NCBI RefSeq assembly: GCF_001668615.1
Contig: NZ_LZMC01000109.1
Span: 62,001-126,000 of the forward strand
Length of the DNA stretch: 64,000 nt
Reading direction: 5' to 3'
Source: Mycobacterium sp. 1274761.0
GTDB lineage: Bacteria; Actinomycetota; Actinomycetes; Mycobacteriales; Mycobacteriaceae
Below, in pieces: positions 7,579 to 16,158 of this stretch (its first letter is position 1; every line of letters begins with the position of its first letter). Under the pieces are notes generated by a model that was not told the origin of the DNA, searched no databases, and saw only the letters and a program-made list of their open reading frames with translations. Position numbers and translations under genes: made by a program.

Positions 7579-9032
7579 TGTCCAGGCCGCTCCTCGGCGC
7601 GGTGACCCTCGTCGCCGCATTGCTCGCCGGGTGCTCGTCGGCGCCGCAACCGCCGAAAGACCTCGGGCGCGATCTCGCAGGGAAGGTCGGCGTCGACGGC
7701 ATGTACGCACACCTGCGCAAGCTGCAGGAGATCGCCGACGCCAACAATCACTCCCGTGCCGAAGGCACGCCCGGCTACGACGCCACCGTCGACTACGTCG
7801 CGAAAACTCTGCGGGACAAGGGCTTCGACGTGCAGACGCCCGAGTACGAACACCTCGGGCAGCCATCGCCGGGCAAGCCGACACTGACGGTGTCGGGCCG
7901 CGCCTTCCCCGTCGACCAGGCGTCGCTGCTGACCTCCACGCCCAGAGGCGGTCTGCGGGCGGTCACGCTGCGCCCGGACAACCCGGACGGCTGTTCGGCC
8001 GCGGACTACGCGCAGCGGATGACCAACGCGATCGCGGTCGTCGACGACACCGGTTGCTCGATTGTCGACAAGCAGAACGTCGCCGTCGCGCAGGGAGCTC
8101 GCGGCCTCATCATCGTGAGCAAGCCCGGCCCCGACGGTAGCCCGCGCGGCCTGCTCCCGACGGGCTACTACCGGGCGTTGAAGGTGCCGGTCGCGGTGAT
8201 CGACGCCGACGCCGACGCCGCCCTGCGTCGCACCAGCGCGCCGGTACTGCTCACGCTCGACGCCACGGCCCAAATGGTGAAGTCGCGAAATGTTGTGGCG
8301 CAGACCAAGACCGGTGATACCCGCAATGTGGTGATGGCGGGGGCGCATCTGGACACCGTGGCCGCGAGTCCCGGCATCAACGACGACGGCACCGGCATCG
8401 CGGCGCTGCTTGAGACGGCTGCGGCGCTCGGATCTCAGCCGCAGGTCAGCAACGCCGTGCGCTTCGCGTTCTGGGGGTCGGAGGAGGCCAGCCTCGCCGG
8501 GTCGACGAAATACGTTGCGGGGCTGGACCGCGACCACCTGGACGACATCGCGCTATACCTCAACTTCGACATGCTGGGTTCACCCAACGCCGGCTACTTC
8601 ACCTACGACGGCGACCAGTCCGGTCAGGCCAACCCGGCCGTCCCGGCGGACACGGTGCCGACTGGCTCGGCGGGCATCGAGCGGACGCTGGCCGGCTACC
8701 TCAACCTGGCCGGCGTCCGGCCAGCGGATATGCCGCTGGGCAAGGTCAGCGATTACAGTTCGTTTCTCACCGCGGGCGTACCGATCGGCGGCGTGACAAC
8801 CGGTGGGGCGCAACGGAAGACCGAGCTGCAGGCGCGGCTCTGGGGCGGCACGGCTGGAGTCGCATTCGACCGCAACTACCATCTGGCCGGTGACACCGTC
8901 GACAACGTCAACCGTGACGCGCTGGCGGTGACAGGTCCCAGCGTCGCGTTCGCCGTCGGCACCTATGCGCAGTCGATCGAGAGCGCAAACGGTGTGCCAC
9001 CCCGCGACCAGCGGCACCGGCGCGCACCCTAG
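7575..9032 (+). CDS. lpqL: Lipoprotein M28 aminopeptidase, LpqL-like (copy 2)
   Basis: 485 aa, with signal peptide and lipobox LAGC (MMSRPLLGAVTLVAALLAGC). It has the same PA plus M28 layout as copy 1, with zinc ligands in GAHLDT, NDDGTG, EEAS, DMLGSP and YHLAGDT. Long identical stretches with copy 1 (KGFDVQTPE, LYLNFDMLGSPN, GYFTYDGDQS) show a tandem duplication. The PA domain has diverged more. The start overlaps the previous stop (ATGATG). Either copy could be the functional counterpart of the single lpqL I recall from M. tuberculosis. Confidence 0.85.
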   Translation: MMSRPLLGAVTLVAALLAGCSSAPQPPKDLGRDLAGKVGVDGMYAHLRKLQEIADANNHSRAEGTPGYDATVDYVAKTLRDKGFDVQTPEYEHLGQPSPGKPTLTVSGRAFPVDQASLLTSTPRGGLRAVTLRPDNPDGCSAADYAQRMTNAIAVVDDTGCSIVDKQNVAVAQGARGLIIVSKPGPDGSPRGLLPTGYYRALKVPVAVIDADADAALRRTSAPVLLTLDATAQMVKSRNVVAQTKTGDTRNVVMAGAHLDTVAASPGINDDGTGIAALLETAAALGSQPQVSNAVRFAFWGSEEASLAGSTKYVAGLDRDHLDDIALYLNFDMLGSPNAGYFTYDGDQSGQANPAVPADTVPTGSAGIERTLAGYLNLAGVRPADMPLGKVSDYSSFLTAGVPIGGVTTGGAQRKTELQARLWGGTAGVAFDRNYHLAGDTVDNVNRDALAVTGPSVAFAVGTYAQSIESANGVPPRDQRHRRAP

Positions 9033-9062
9033 CGCTATCCGGGTGGGGCAGAATAGGAAGAC

Positions 9063-10346
9063 ATGGCGTGGGACTTTTCGACCGATCCAGATTTCCAGAA
9101 GAAACTCGACTGGGTCGAGGAGTTCTGTAAGGAGGAAGTCGAGCCGCTCGAGTTCGTCTTCCCGTATGCGGTCCGCTCACCCGACCCCAAGGTGAAGGCG
9201 TACGTCCGCGGGCTGCAGCAGCAGATCAAGGACCAGGGGCTGTGGGCGCTGTTCCTCGACGCTGATCTCGGCGGGCCCGGTTTTGGTCAGCTCAAGCTCG
9301 CATTGCTGAACGAGATCATCGGCCGCTACCAAGGCGCGCCACAGATGTTCGGGGCCGCGGCGCCCGACACCGGCAACATCGAGATGCTCGCCGCATTCGG
9401 TACCGAGGAGCAAAAGGAGCGGTGGCTGAAGCCGCTACTGAACCAGGACATCTTCTCGGCGTACTCGATGACCGAACCGCAGGGCGGATCCGACCCGAAC
9501 CTGTTCAAGACCCACGCCGTGCGCGACGGTGATGAGTGGGTTATCAACGGCGAGAAGTGGTTCACCTCCGCGGGCCGCGTCGCCGACATCCTGTTCGTCA
9601 TGTGCACCAACGGCATGTTCGTGGTGCCGCGAACGACGCCGGGGGTGGAGATCCAGCCGGAGCCCCGCAACCACAACCACATCATCTACCGAGACGTTCG
9701 TGTGCCGCTCGACCATCTGCTCGGGCCGGAGGATGGCGCGAAGACATTGGCGCAGCGCCGGCTTGGTGGCGGGCGGATTCACCACGCTATGCGCACGATC
9801 GCGCAGTGCAAGCTCGCGTTCGACATGATGTGCGAGCGGGCGCTGTCGCGGGAGTCGCACGGAAAGGTGATCGCCGAGCACCAGATGGTGCAGGAGAAGA
9901 TCGCTGACTCGTACGCGGCCATCCGCATGCTGCGGCTGCTGGTGCTCGAAACTGCTTGGAAAATCGACAATTCCAGCACCAAGGAAGCGCGCACGGACAT
10001 CGCGACGGTGAAGTTCACGATGGCCAAGGTGCTGCGCGATGTGTCGTTCAACGCGCTGCACATCCTCGGTTCGCTCGGGACTACCGACCTCACGCCGCTG
10101 CAGGCGATGTATGCCGGCGCGCCGACGATGGGCCTGGCCGACGGCGCCGACGAGGTACACAAGGCCACCGTCGCCCGGCGTGTGCTGCGCGAGTACTCGC
10201 CGCAGCAGCATCCGTACTGGCCCACGGAGTATCTGCCCGCCAAGCGGGCCGCGGCGTGGGAGAAGTTTGAGGCCAAGTTCGATGCCGACCCAGAACTGCG
10301 TGCTTCTGCCGAGGCCTACAAGAAGTACTTCCGTAACCGGCGCTAG
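9063..10346 (+). CDS. Acyl-CoA dehydrogenase
   Basis: A 427-aa FAD-dependent dehydrogenase that introduces the alpha-beta double bond into acyl-CoAs. The YSMTEPQGGSDP signature (the FAD/substrate segment) and WVINGEKWFTSAGR are present. The late motif is ADGADEVHKATVA, resembling the ACAD10/11 subgroup rather than the short-chain YEGT type. The start has an AGGAAG ribosome site. The last codons and the TAG stop lie inside the left copy of the 16-bp repeat that flanks the downstream DUF222 gene. Confidence 0.9.
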   Translation: MAWDFSTDPDFQKKLDWVEEFCKEEVEPLEFVFPYAVRSPDPKVKAYVRGLQQQIKDQGLWALFLDADLGGPGFGQLKLALLNEIIGRYQGAPQMFGAAAPDTGNIEMLAAFGTEEQKERWLKPLLNQDIFSAYSMTEPQGGSDPNLFKTHAVRDGDEWVINGEKWFTSAGRVADILFVMCTNGMFVVPRTTPGVEIQPEPRNHNHIIYRDVRVPLDHLLGPEDGAKTLAQRRLGGGRIHHAMRTIAQCKLAFDMMCERALSRESHGKVIAEHQMVQEKIADSYAAIRMLRLLVLETAWKIDNSSTKEARTDIATVKFTMAKVLRDVSFNALHILGSLGTTDLTPLQAMYAGAPTMGLADGADEVHKATVARRVLREYSPQQHPYWPTEYLPAKRAAAWEKFEAKFDADPELRASAEAYKKYFRNRR

Positions 10347-10350
10347 AAGT
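10335..10350. repeat. Left 16-bp direct repeat flanking the DUF222-HNH gene
   Basis: The sequence AACCGGCGCTAGAAGT is identical to 11675–11690. This copy encodes the last two sense codons and the stop of the acyl-CoA dehydrogenase (AAC CGG CGC TAG is N-R-R-stop). The match does not extend in either direction. Confidence 0.95.
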
Positions 10351-10361
10351 TGAGGCGGTTG

Positions 10362-11630
10362 TCAGTTGTTCGTCGGTGGGGGTTGGGGTTCGAAGGGGTC
10401 ATACCACCACCATTGGGCGCGTTCGCCGCTGGAGCCGTGGCAGGGGGCGACGGCGGGTGGGGGTTTGGTCGGTGGGCGTGCCAGGGATCCGGGGTCGAGG
10501 GGTTGGCCGTCGCTGTCGGTGACGCTCAGGTTATCGGCGGGTCCGGTGATGGTGATGTCGCCGCGATGGTGCAGCCGGTGGTGAAACGGGCACAGCAGCA
10601 CCAAGTTGTTCAACTCGGTGGGGCCGCCGTCTTCCCAGTGCCGCAAGTGGTGGGCGTGCAGACCGCGGGTGGCCCCGCACCCCGGCACCGCACAGGTGGG
10701 GTGGCGGTGCTCGAGGGCACGGCGCAGTCGCCGGTTGATCACCCGCGTTGTGCGCCCGGCGCCGATGGGTTGCCCGGCCCGCTCGAACCACACCTCGCAG
10801 GTGGCATCACAGGTGACATAGCGCCGGTCGGCGTCGCTCAGCAGCGGACCCAGATGCAGCGACCCGATTGGCTTGTCGACATCGACGTGCACGACGACCG
10901 TGGTGTGGTGATCGTGGGGTCGGCGCGAGGCCTCGGCGTCCCACCCCGCTTCGACCAGACTCAGGAACGCCTCGGCGGCACCGGGTATCGCCGGCCACAA
11001 CCCTGACCCAGGACCGGTGCCCGTGTCGGTGTCAGTGCCCCTGTCGGTGGTGTGGTCGCGTTTCCATTGCGCGATCAGCCCGTCGCGATGGGAATTCAGC
11101 GCCGCTTCGAACGTCGCGGCCTCCAGAGTGGGCAGTTTGATCCGCCAACAGGTGTACTGATCATCGCTGAAAGTCTTGGCAACCAACGGTTGCGGGTCGG
11201 GCCGGCGGTCCGGTTCCACACGCGGCTCCAGCCTGACCGCGGTGCGCAGCTGGGTGACCGAGGCGTGGCGCGCCAACTCCGCATAATGGGTATCCGACCC
11301 GTCGCCGGCTCGTGCGGCGATCACCCCGACCTGATCCAGCGACAGCCACCCCTCGGCCATGCCCTGCGCGCAGCGGGGGAACTCCGCCAGCCGGTCGGCG
11401 ACCGTGGCGATCGTGTTGGCGTTGGTCGGTGAGGTACCCGTCTTCCATGCCACCAAGGCGGCGATCGAGCGCGCACCGGTGCCACCCCACAACCCATCGC
11501 CGTCGATCTCGGCCACGATCTGCACAATGCGCGCATCGATCGCATTGCGCTGGCCGGTCAACTCCGCCAACTCCTCGAACAACACCTCCAACCGGTCATC
11601 AACCGTGAGCGGAGCTGCAACCAAAGACAT
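10362..11630 (-). CDS. DUF222 / HNH endonuclease domain protein (13E12 repeat family)
   Basis: 422 aa. An N-terminal DUF222 helical region (about residues 10–250) is followed by an HNH nuclease domain near the C-terminus: CAVPGCGATRGLHAHHL with HWEDGG, ELNNLVLLC and FHHRLHHRG supply the Cys, His and Asn ligands. It has a Pro-rich tail. ATG 11630 is the first start that fits the family; the frame stays open upstream only through the oxidase gene. The flanking 16-bp direct repeat suggests that this gene arrived as a unit and may encode the enzyme that promotes its own insertion. Confidence 0.88.
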   Translation of the reverse strand: MSLVAAPLTVDDRLEVLFEELAELTGQRNAIDARIVQIVAEIDGDGLWGGTGARSIAALVAWKTGTSPTNANTIATVADRLAEFPRCAQGMAEGWLSLDQVGVIAARAGDGSDTHYAELARHASVTQLRTAVRLEPRVEPDRRPDPQPLVAKTFSDDQYTCWRIKLPTLEAATFEAALNSHRDGLIAQWKRDHTTDRGTDTDTGTGPGSGLWPAIPGAAEAFLSLVEAGWDAEASRRPHDHHTTVVVHVDVDKPIGSLHLGPLLSDADRRYVTCDATCEVWFERAGQPIGAGRTTRVINRRLRRALEHRHPTCAVPGCGATRGLHAHHLRHWEDGGPTELNNLVLLCPFHHRLHHRGDITITGPADNLSVTDSDGQPLDPGSLARPPTKPPPAVAPCHGSSGERAQWWWYDPFEPQPPPTNN

Positions 11631-11674
11631 AACACCATCATGACAGCGGGGTACGACAAAAAATCGCGGCCAGC

Positions 11675-11690
11675 AACCGGCGCTAGAAGT
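11675..11690. repeat. Right 16-bp direct repeat flanking the DUF222-HNH gene
   Basis: Identical to 10335–10350. Read on the minus strand, this copy supplies the TAG stop of the BBE oxidase (G-L-D-F-stop). Both neighbouring genes therefore keep intact 3' ends despite the intervening gene. Confidence 0.95.
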
Positions 11691-13119
11691 CCAACCCGGA
11701 GAACATGACTCGGCCCGGGTCGTACTTCTGTCGGACCGCGGACAGCCGCGACAGGTTCGGGCCGAAGTACCGTGACGGCGGCTGGTTGGCTTCGAGGTAG
11801 TTGACGTAACCGCCGACCGAATACTGTTGCACCGCTTGGTGTGCCGTGGTGAGCCAGTTGACAGCCGCCGAGGGAGAACCGTTGTTCTCCACGTACCACT
11901 GCACAAGTGCGGACTGCCCACGCCAGGGGAACGCCGTGGCCCCCGGCGCGACCGTAGCCAGGGTGCCGTCGAGTGCGTGCATGATGGCCAGCAACCGGCC
12001 GGCCCCAGCCGGGAAAGCGTTGACCGCTGCGGCGATGCCCTGCGCCGCACCCGCGTTCACTACCGGGAAAACGTCGGAGCCACCGACATATCCGACCGGT
12101 GCGGGGTTCAGGTTGTCGACGGCCAAGTACTTCACCAGATCCAGATAGTTGAACGTGTGCGTGTCGCTGCTGGCCGGTTGTATCCCGACGGCCGCGGTGA
12201 TGGCGCTCGTCATGCTGCCGGCCGACCCCGCCGGGCCGGTCGCCATGATGCGGCAGCGCGAACCGGTGGCGTCGGTGGTGCTGTCGGCCAGTGCCCACTG
12301 GCTGCGGTCGGCGGCTCGCAGCCAGTTCTGCCAGCCGACAAGCACCTGCGCGAATGCCTCTTGCGGGTAGTTCAGGTTGACGACGTCGGCGTCGGCGGTG
12401 GGAAACGTGGCCAATGTCAGCGAGGTCGTCACGCCGAAGTTGCCGCCGCCGCCACCGCGCAACGCCCAGAACAGATCCGGGTTCTCGGCGGCCGACGCGG
12501 TGACCGCCTGCCCGCCAGGCAAGACGACGGTGGCCGCGGTCAGCGCGTCGGAGAGCAACCCGGCATGCCGCGACTGGGCGCCGAGACCACCACCGAGGGC
12601 GTGCCCAGCGACACCGACCGTCGGGCAGGTGCCCGTCGGGATGCCTCGACCCTGCGCGGCCAATGCCTGGTGTATGTCCCAGAGCCTGGTCGCGGGTGTT
12701 GCCGTCACCCGCCCGCTGGCAGGGTCGAAGGCGATATCCCCGGGCAGCTGACGCAAGTCGAACACCAGGGCGCCGTTAGCCGTCGACGCACCCGTGTAGG
12801 AGTGCCCGCCGCTGCGCGGAGCGACCTTCAGATTGTTGGCAGCCGCGAACGCCATGGCCTTCTGCACGTCGGCCACCGACGTGGGCGTCACGATGGCCGC
12901 CGGCGAGAAGCCGTTGTAGTTGGTGTTGAAAACCGCTTTGGCCGAGTCGAATTGGCCGTTGTCGGGAAGCAGGAGTTGCCCACCGATTGTCGACGATAGA
13001 GCCTCCCAGCCTGATGCGGCCGGCTCGGCGAGCGCTCGCGCCGAGCCCAGGAAAGCGCTTGCGGCCAACGCTCCCGCGGCACTCCGCAGAAACGCCTGGC
13101 GGGAGATTTCACGCGCCAA
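11683..13119 (-). CDS. Secreted FAD-linked oxidase, BBE-like, probable bicovalent flavin
   Basis: 478 aa. The signal sequence has a Tat-like SRQAFLRSAAG followed by a hydrophobic stretch and ALA cleavage site, but the second twin arginine is replaced by Gln. FAD_binding_4 follows: the His of PRSGGHSYTG and the Cys of PTGTCPTVGVAGHALGGGLG are the two residues that attach FAD covalently in BBE enzymes. The BBE C-terminal motif is NYLEANQPPSRYFGPN. The substrate is unknown, possibly a sugar or alcohol. The 3' end abuts the DUF222 unit. Confidence 0.87.
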   Translation of the reverse strand: MAREISRQAFLRSAAGALAASAFLGSARALAEPAASGWEALSSTIGGQLLLPDNGQFDSAKAVFNTNYNGFSPAAIVTPTSVADVQKAMAFAAANNLKVAPRSGGHSYTGASTANGALVFDLRQLPGDIAFDPASGRVTATPATRLWDIHQALAAQGRGIPTGTCPTVGVAGHALGGGLGAQSRHAGLLSDALTAATVVLPGGQAVTASAAENPDLFWALRGGGGGNFGVTTSLTLATFPTADADVVNLNYPQEAFAQVLVGWQNWLRAADRSQWALADSTTDATGSRCRIMATGPAGSAGSMTSAITAAVGIQPASSDTHTFNYLDLVKYLAVDNLNPAPVGYVGGSDVFPVVNAGAAQGIAAAVNAFPAGAGRLLAIMHALDGTLATVAPGATAFPWRGQSALVQWYVENNGSPSAAVNWLTTAHQAVQQYSVGGYVNYLEANQPPSRYFGPNLSRLSAVRQKYDPGRVMFSGLDF

Positions 13120-13230
13120 TGCCGGCCCCCCGCGATTCGGTCACGTCACGAAGTCTCCTCGGCGGGGGCCGTAAATCCGTAGGGGGCACCGCGAATAGTT
13201 GCGCGATGGTGACCCAATCGATATCCGGCG

Positions 13231-14451
13231 CTAAGACGGCATGCGCCGCACCCAGTAGACCAGCGCGCCGATCAACGTGACCGCACCGCCCAGCAGCACC
13301 GACGCGGCAGGCAGCGACACCGCAAGCAGCGCGCACCCCGCTAGCCCAATAACGGGAATAGCCCTGCGACCCAAGGTCATTGCCGAGGCGTTGGCGATCG
13401 CGTAGTACACCAGCACGGCGAACGCCGAGAAACCGATCGCACCCCGCACATCGGCCACGGCAGCGATCACCGCCACCACCACGCCCACGACTACCTCGGC
13501 CCGGTGCGGGACCGCGAACCGCGGATGCACGGCGGCCAGCCCGGACGGCAGGTGTCGGTCGCGGGCCATCGCCAGCGTCGTGCGCGACACCCCGAGGATC
13601 AGCGACAGCAGTGATCCCAGCGCGGCGACGGCCGCACCCGCCCGGACCACCGGCGCGACGCCGGGGTAGCCGGCCGCGCGCACCGCGTCGGCCAGCGGCG
13701 CCGACGACCCCGCGAGGCCCTCCGTGCCAAGCTCCGCCAACACCGCCATCGCCACGATCGCGTAGACCCCCAGCGTGATGCCGAGCGCGATCGGTATCGC
13801 CCGCGGGATGGTGCGGCCCGGATCGCGCACCTCCTCACCCAGGGTGGCGATGCGCGCGTATCCGGCGAACGCAAAGAACAACAGCCCCGCAGCCTGCAGC
13901 ACGCCGCTCACCCCGGCACCGCCACCGATCAACCGGGAGGCCTCGACGTCGCCGAAACCCAGCACCACGATGACGACGGCGGCGAGGACCGCCAGCACGA
14001 CCGCGACGATCGCGCGGGTCAGAAATGCCGACTTCTGGATGCCTGCGTAGTTGACCGCGGTCAGGACGACGACCGCCGTGACGGCCACGGCGTGCGCGTG
14101 GGCCGGCCAGGCATAGACACCGACTGTCAGGGCCATCGCCGCGCACGAGGCCGTCTTGCCGACGACGAAGCTCCAGCCGGCGAGGTAGCCCCAGAACTCG
14201 CTGAGCCGTTCGCGGCCGTACACGTAGGTGCCGCCGGATTGCGGATACAGCGCGGCCAGGCGAGCTGACGACGTGGCATTGCAGTACGCGACGACCGCGG
14301 CGATCGCCAACCCGATCAACAGAAGAGAGCCCGCGGCCGCGGCAGCGGGCGCCAGCGCGACGAAGATCCCGGCGCCGATCATCGAGCCCAGCCCGATGAT
14401 CACGGCATCGGCGATGCCGAGCCGTCGTTGCAGCGCGGGATCCTCCGGCAT
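13231..14451 (-). CDS. APC-family amino acid permease
   Basis: 406 aa with about 12 predicted transmembrane helices. The first helix has the APC signature GLGSMIGAGIFVAL. Helix 6 and its loop read FFAFAGYARIATLGEEVRDPGRTIPRAI, typical of amino acid/cation transporters. The frame extends 31 codons upstream, but MPEDPALQRRLGIADAV is the normal family start. It lies 22 bp downstream of a small membrane protein gene and probably forms an operon with two of them. The substrate cannot be assigned. Confidence 0.86.
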   Translation of the reverse strand: MPEDPALQRRLGIADAVIIGLGSMIGAGIFVALAPAAAAAGSLLLIGLAIAAVVAYCNATSSARLAALYPQSGGTYVYGRERLSEFWGYLAGWSFVVGKTASCAAMALTVGVYAWPAHAHAVAVTAVVVLTAVNYAGIQKSAFLTRAIVAVVLAVLAAVVIVVLGFGDVEASRLIGGGAGVSGVLQAAGLLFFAFAGYARIATLGEEVRDPGRTIPRAIPIALGITLGVYAIVAMAVLAELGTEGLAGSSAPLADAVRAAGYPGVAPVVRAGAAVAALGSLLSLILGVSRTTLAMARDRHLPSGLAAVHPRFAVPHRAEVVVGVVVAVIAAVADVRGAIGFSAFAVLVYYAIANASAMTLGRRAIPVIGLAGCALLAVSLPAASVLLGGAVTLIGALVYWVRRMPS

Positions 14452-14473
14452 GCTCACCGGAGGTGATATTAGG

Positions 14474-14809
14474 TCAGGCGACGGGGTCCTCGCCGAAGGC
14501 CGACTCGCGGCCCCAAATAGTCGCCTCGATGAACACGACCACACCGAGCACGACCGCTCCGACGACGATCAGCGGGATGGTCCAGAGTCGGCGCATGAGC
14601 AGCGCCGTCTCGCACTGGTGGGCGTGGTCGCCGCCGGCCTCGGTGGCCTGAGCAAGGTTCGCGAAGTAACCGTTGCCGCACTTGATCTGGAAGCCGAACT
14701 GGTCAAAGGAGTCGATGAACACAGGGAAGTTCAACGCCAGCAGGCCGACCGCGACCAGCACGACGCCCAGCACGCCGAGGTAAAAGGCGCGGTGGTGATG
14801 GTGATGCAC
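14474..14809 (-). CDS. Small membrane protein with N-terminal His run
   Basis: 111 aa, not recognised. The GTG start is followed by five histidines (MHHHHHRAF). Two hydrophobic helices (about residues 10–30 and 75–95) flank a loop with two cysteines (IKCGNGYF and HQCETALL) that could form an extracytoplasmic disulfide. The His run could bind metal or be incidental. It lies between another small membrane gene (16 bp upstream) and the permease. Confidence 0.65.
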   Translation of the reverse strand: MHHHHHRAFYLGVLGVVLVAVGLLALNFPVFIDSFDQFGFQIKCGNGYFANLAQATEAGGDHAHQCETALLMRRLWTIPLIVVGAVVLGVVVFIEATIWGRESAFGEDPVA

Positions 14810-14825
14810 GTGGTGCCTTCCGTAT

Positions 14826-15056
14826 TCAGGTCATGCAGACGTCGGCGAAAAGCAGTACCGGCCAGGACACGATCGCGCCGAGAAACGACACGACCAGGTC
14901 GGCGCCGCCCATCCGAGCCAGATGATCGGTGTGGGTCATCGACCAGAAAGCCCCCACAAGGAGGTACGGGGTGCCGAGCACGATCGCGACGACGATCAGC
15001 TGACCGATGCTGACCCGGTAGCTGAGCACCTTACGCACCGCGCCCAACACCCGCAC
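14826..15056 (-). CDS. Small membrane protein, unknown function
   Basis: 76 aa with two predicted helices (about residues 17–40 and 52–72) and a short polar loop (SMTHTDHLARMGG) between them. No family recognised. It is the first gene of a likely three-gene leftward operon with the His-rich membrane protein and the APC permease. The 105 bp upstream (15057–15161) shows no gene and may hold the promoter. Confidence 0.6.
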   Translation of the reverse strand: MRVLGAVRKVLSYRVSIGQLIVVAIVLGTPYLLVGAFWSMTHTDHLARMGGADLVVSFLGAIVSWPVLLFADVCMT

Positions 15057-15161
15057 CCCCGTTCCAGCCGATACCCGACCACTATGTTAATGGCCGTTCG
15101 TCGGCTGCGGCGACCTTTGTGCGTTTTTCCCAGCAGAACTCGGCCGATATGTGCCTGGTCG

Positions 15162-15437
15162 CTAGCGGTTGCGCGCGATATTGACCCCGAGGTAGGCGCC
15201 GTAACCGATCAGCCCGACGACGGCCAGCTTGCGGGTCTTCGGTACGGCCAGGGCAAGGCCGATCGCGGTCTCGGCGGCCCCATCGATGTAGACGTGCGTG
15301 CGGGTGTCGCTCGGGAACGCCTGCCCGGTGATCTCGTCGAACGCCTCCGGTTTGACGAAGTGCGCAACCCCGGCGCCCGCGAGCGCCAGGCCGGCGAGTG
15401 ACACGAAACGGGATCCTGTAGAAGTCTTCTCCGGCAC
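15162..15437 (-). CDS. Small membrane protein, DoxX-like in appearance
   Basis: 91 aa from GTG 15437, which has an AAAGGA ribosome site about 7 nt upstream. There is a predicted N-terminal helix, then a conserved-looking segment AHFVKPEAFDEITGQAFPSDTR, and one or two further hydrophobic segments. This arrangement resembles small DoxX-type membrane proteins of actinobacteria, but I cannot confirm the family. The frame continues upstream without coding character. Confidence 0.65.
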   Translation of the reverse strand: MPEKTSTGSRFVSLAGLALAGAGVAHFVKPEAFDEITGQAFPSDTRTHVYIDGAAETAIGLALAVPKTRKLAVVGLIGYGAYLGVNIARNR

Positions 15438-15462
15438 GCCTAGTCCTTTCTCATTGCTTCTC

Positions 15463-16158
15463 TCATTGCTTCTTGAGGGTCCCCGTTCGGGGCGAGTCGG
15501 TGGTGGCGACGCATGTGACAGCGTGGTCGCCCTGGCTCCACGAGTCCTCACTGGGTGACAACACGAACAGGCCGACGTCGTGATCCTCGGCCGCCTCGGG
15601 AGAGTAGTCCACGAGCTCGGGCCCGCACTTGTTCTGGTAGGCCTCGATCGCGGACTGGCCGGGGAAATCGCCATCGGGCATCGTCATCACCGAGAAGACC
15701 TCGCCGGTGTGCGGCTCGGTGCACGGTGTCGTGTTGACGCTGAGTACCAACCCGGAGGCGGGCAGCTCCTTGAGGCAGTCGCCCGCCTTCACGTCGGCGG
15801 CGCGGACACTGCCGTCGTCGAAGACCAGCAGCAGGACCACCGCGACGGCGATCCCGAGCGCCCAGAGTGCGGACAGCACCAGCCCGGCGATCGCCAACCC
15901 ACGTCCGCCCTGTCCCTGTTTGGCCCGGTTGAGTCCGACGACACCGCAGATAACGCCCAGCAGAACGCCGCCGAGCAGGCCGAAGATCAGCGAAGCGATC
16001 GCCCATCCGTTGGTGCCCGGTGGGCGCGGTGCGTAATACGGCTGCGGCGGGTAGTACGGCGGCGGATAACCGCCGGGCGGTGGTGGATAGCCGGGTGGGG
16101 GATAGCCGCCCTGTGGCGGGTGGTAGGGCGGCGGATACCCACCGGGCGGAACGGTCAC
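15463..16158 (-). CDS. Proline/tyrosine-rich membrane protein with DUF4190 region
   Basis: 231 aa. The N-terminal 45 residues are a low-complexity Pro-Gly-Tyr tract (repeated GGYPPP). Two helices of DUF4190 type follow (NGWAIASLIFGLLGGVLLGVICGVVG with the internal NRAKQGQ-GRGLAIAGLVLS signature). A C-terminal extracytoplasmic domain of the septum-formation-like type has three or more cysteines (GDCLKEL, TPCTEPHTGEVF, NKCGPEL, VTCVAT). The start overlaps the hydrolase stop (GTGA). It sits at the end of the thiC operon, the position of Rv0420c. Confidence 0.8.
   Translation of the reverse strand: MTVPPGGYPPPYHPPQGGYPPPGYPPPPGGYPPPYYPPQPYYAPRPPGTNGWAIASLIFGLLGGVLLGVICGVVGLNRAKQGQGGRGLAIAGLVLSALWALGIAVAVVLLLVFDDGSVRAADVKAGDCLKELPASGLVLSVNTTPCTEPHTGEVFSVMTMPDGDFPGQSAIEAYQNKCGPELVDYSPEAAEDHDVGLFVLSPSEDSWSQGDHAVTCVATTDSPRTGTLKKQ

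Larger units (their letters stand above)
10351..11690. mobile_element. Putative DUF222-HNH (13E12-type) insertion unit
   Basis: The unit consists of one complete gene, with 11 bp after its stop and 44 bp before its start, plus one copy of the 16-bp repeat. Removing it leaves a single repeat in which the acyl-CoA dehydrogenase and the oxidase end convergently on one shared CTAG. There is no transposase, integrase or obvious terminal inverted repeat. The mechanism is unknown. The REP13E12 family of M. tuberculosis encodes related proteins. Confidence 0.6.

Noticed and set aside
10335..11690. Phage attachment sites (attL/attR) of a small prophage
   Set aside because: The segment holds a single gene, without an integrase or any phage gene. 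It is better described as a unit insertion.
11827..12999. A 390-codon rightward frame inside the oxidase gene
   Set aside because: Arg/Gly/Asp-rich shadow of the oxidase on the other strand. The oxidase frame has clear FAD motifs.
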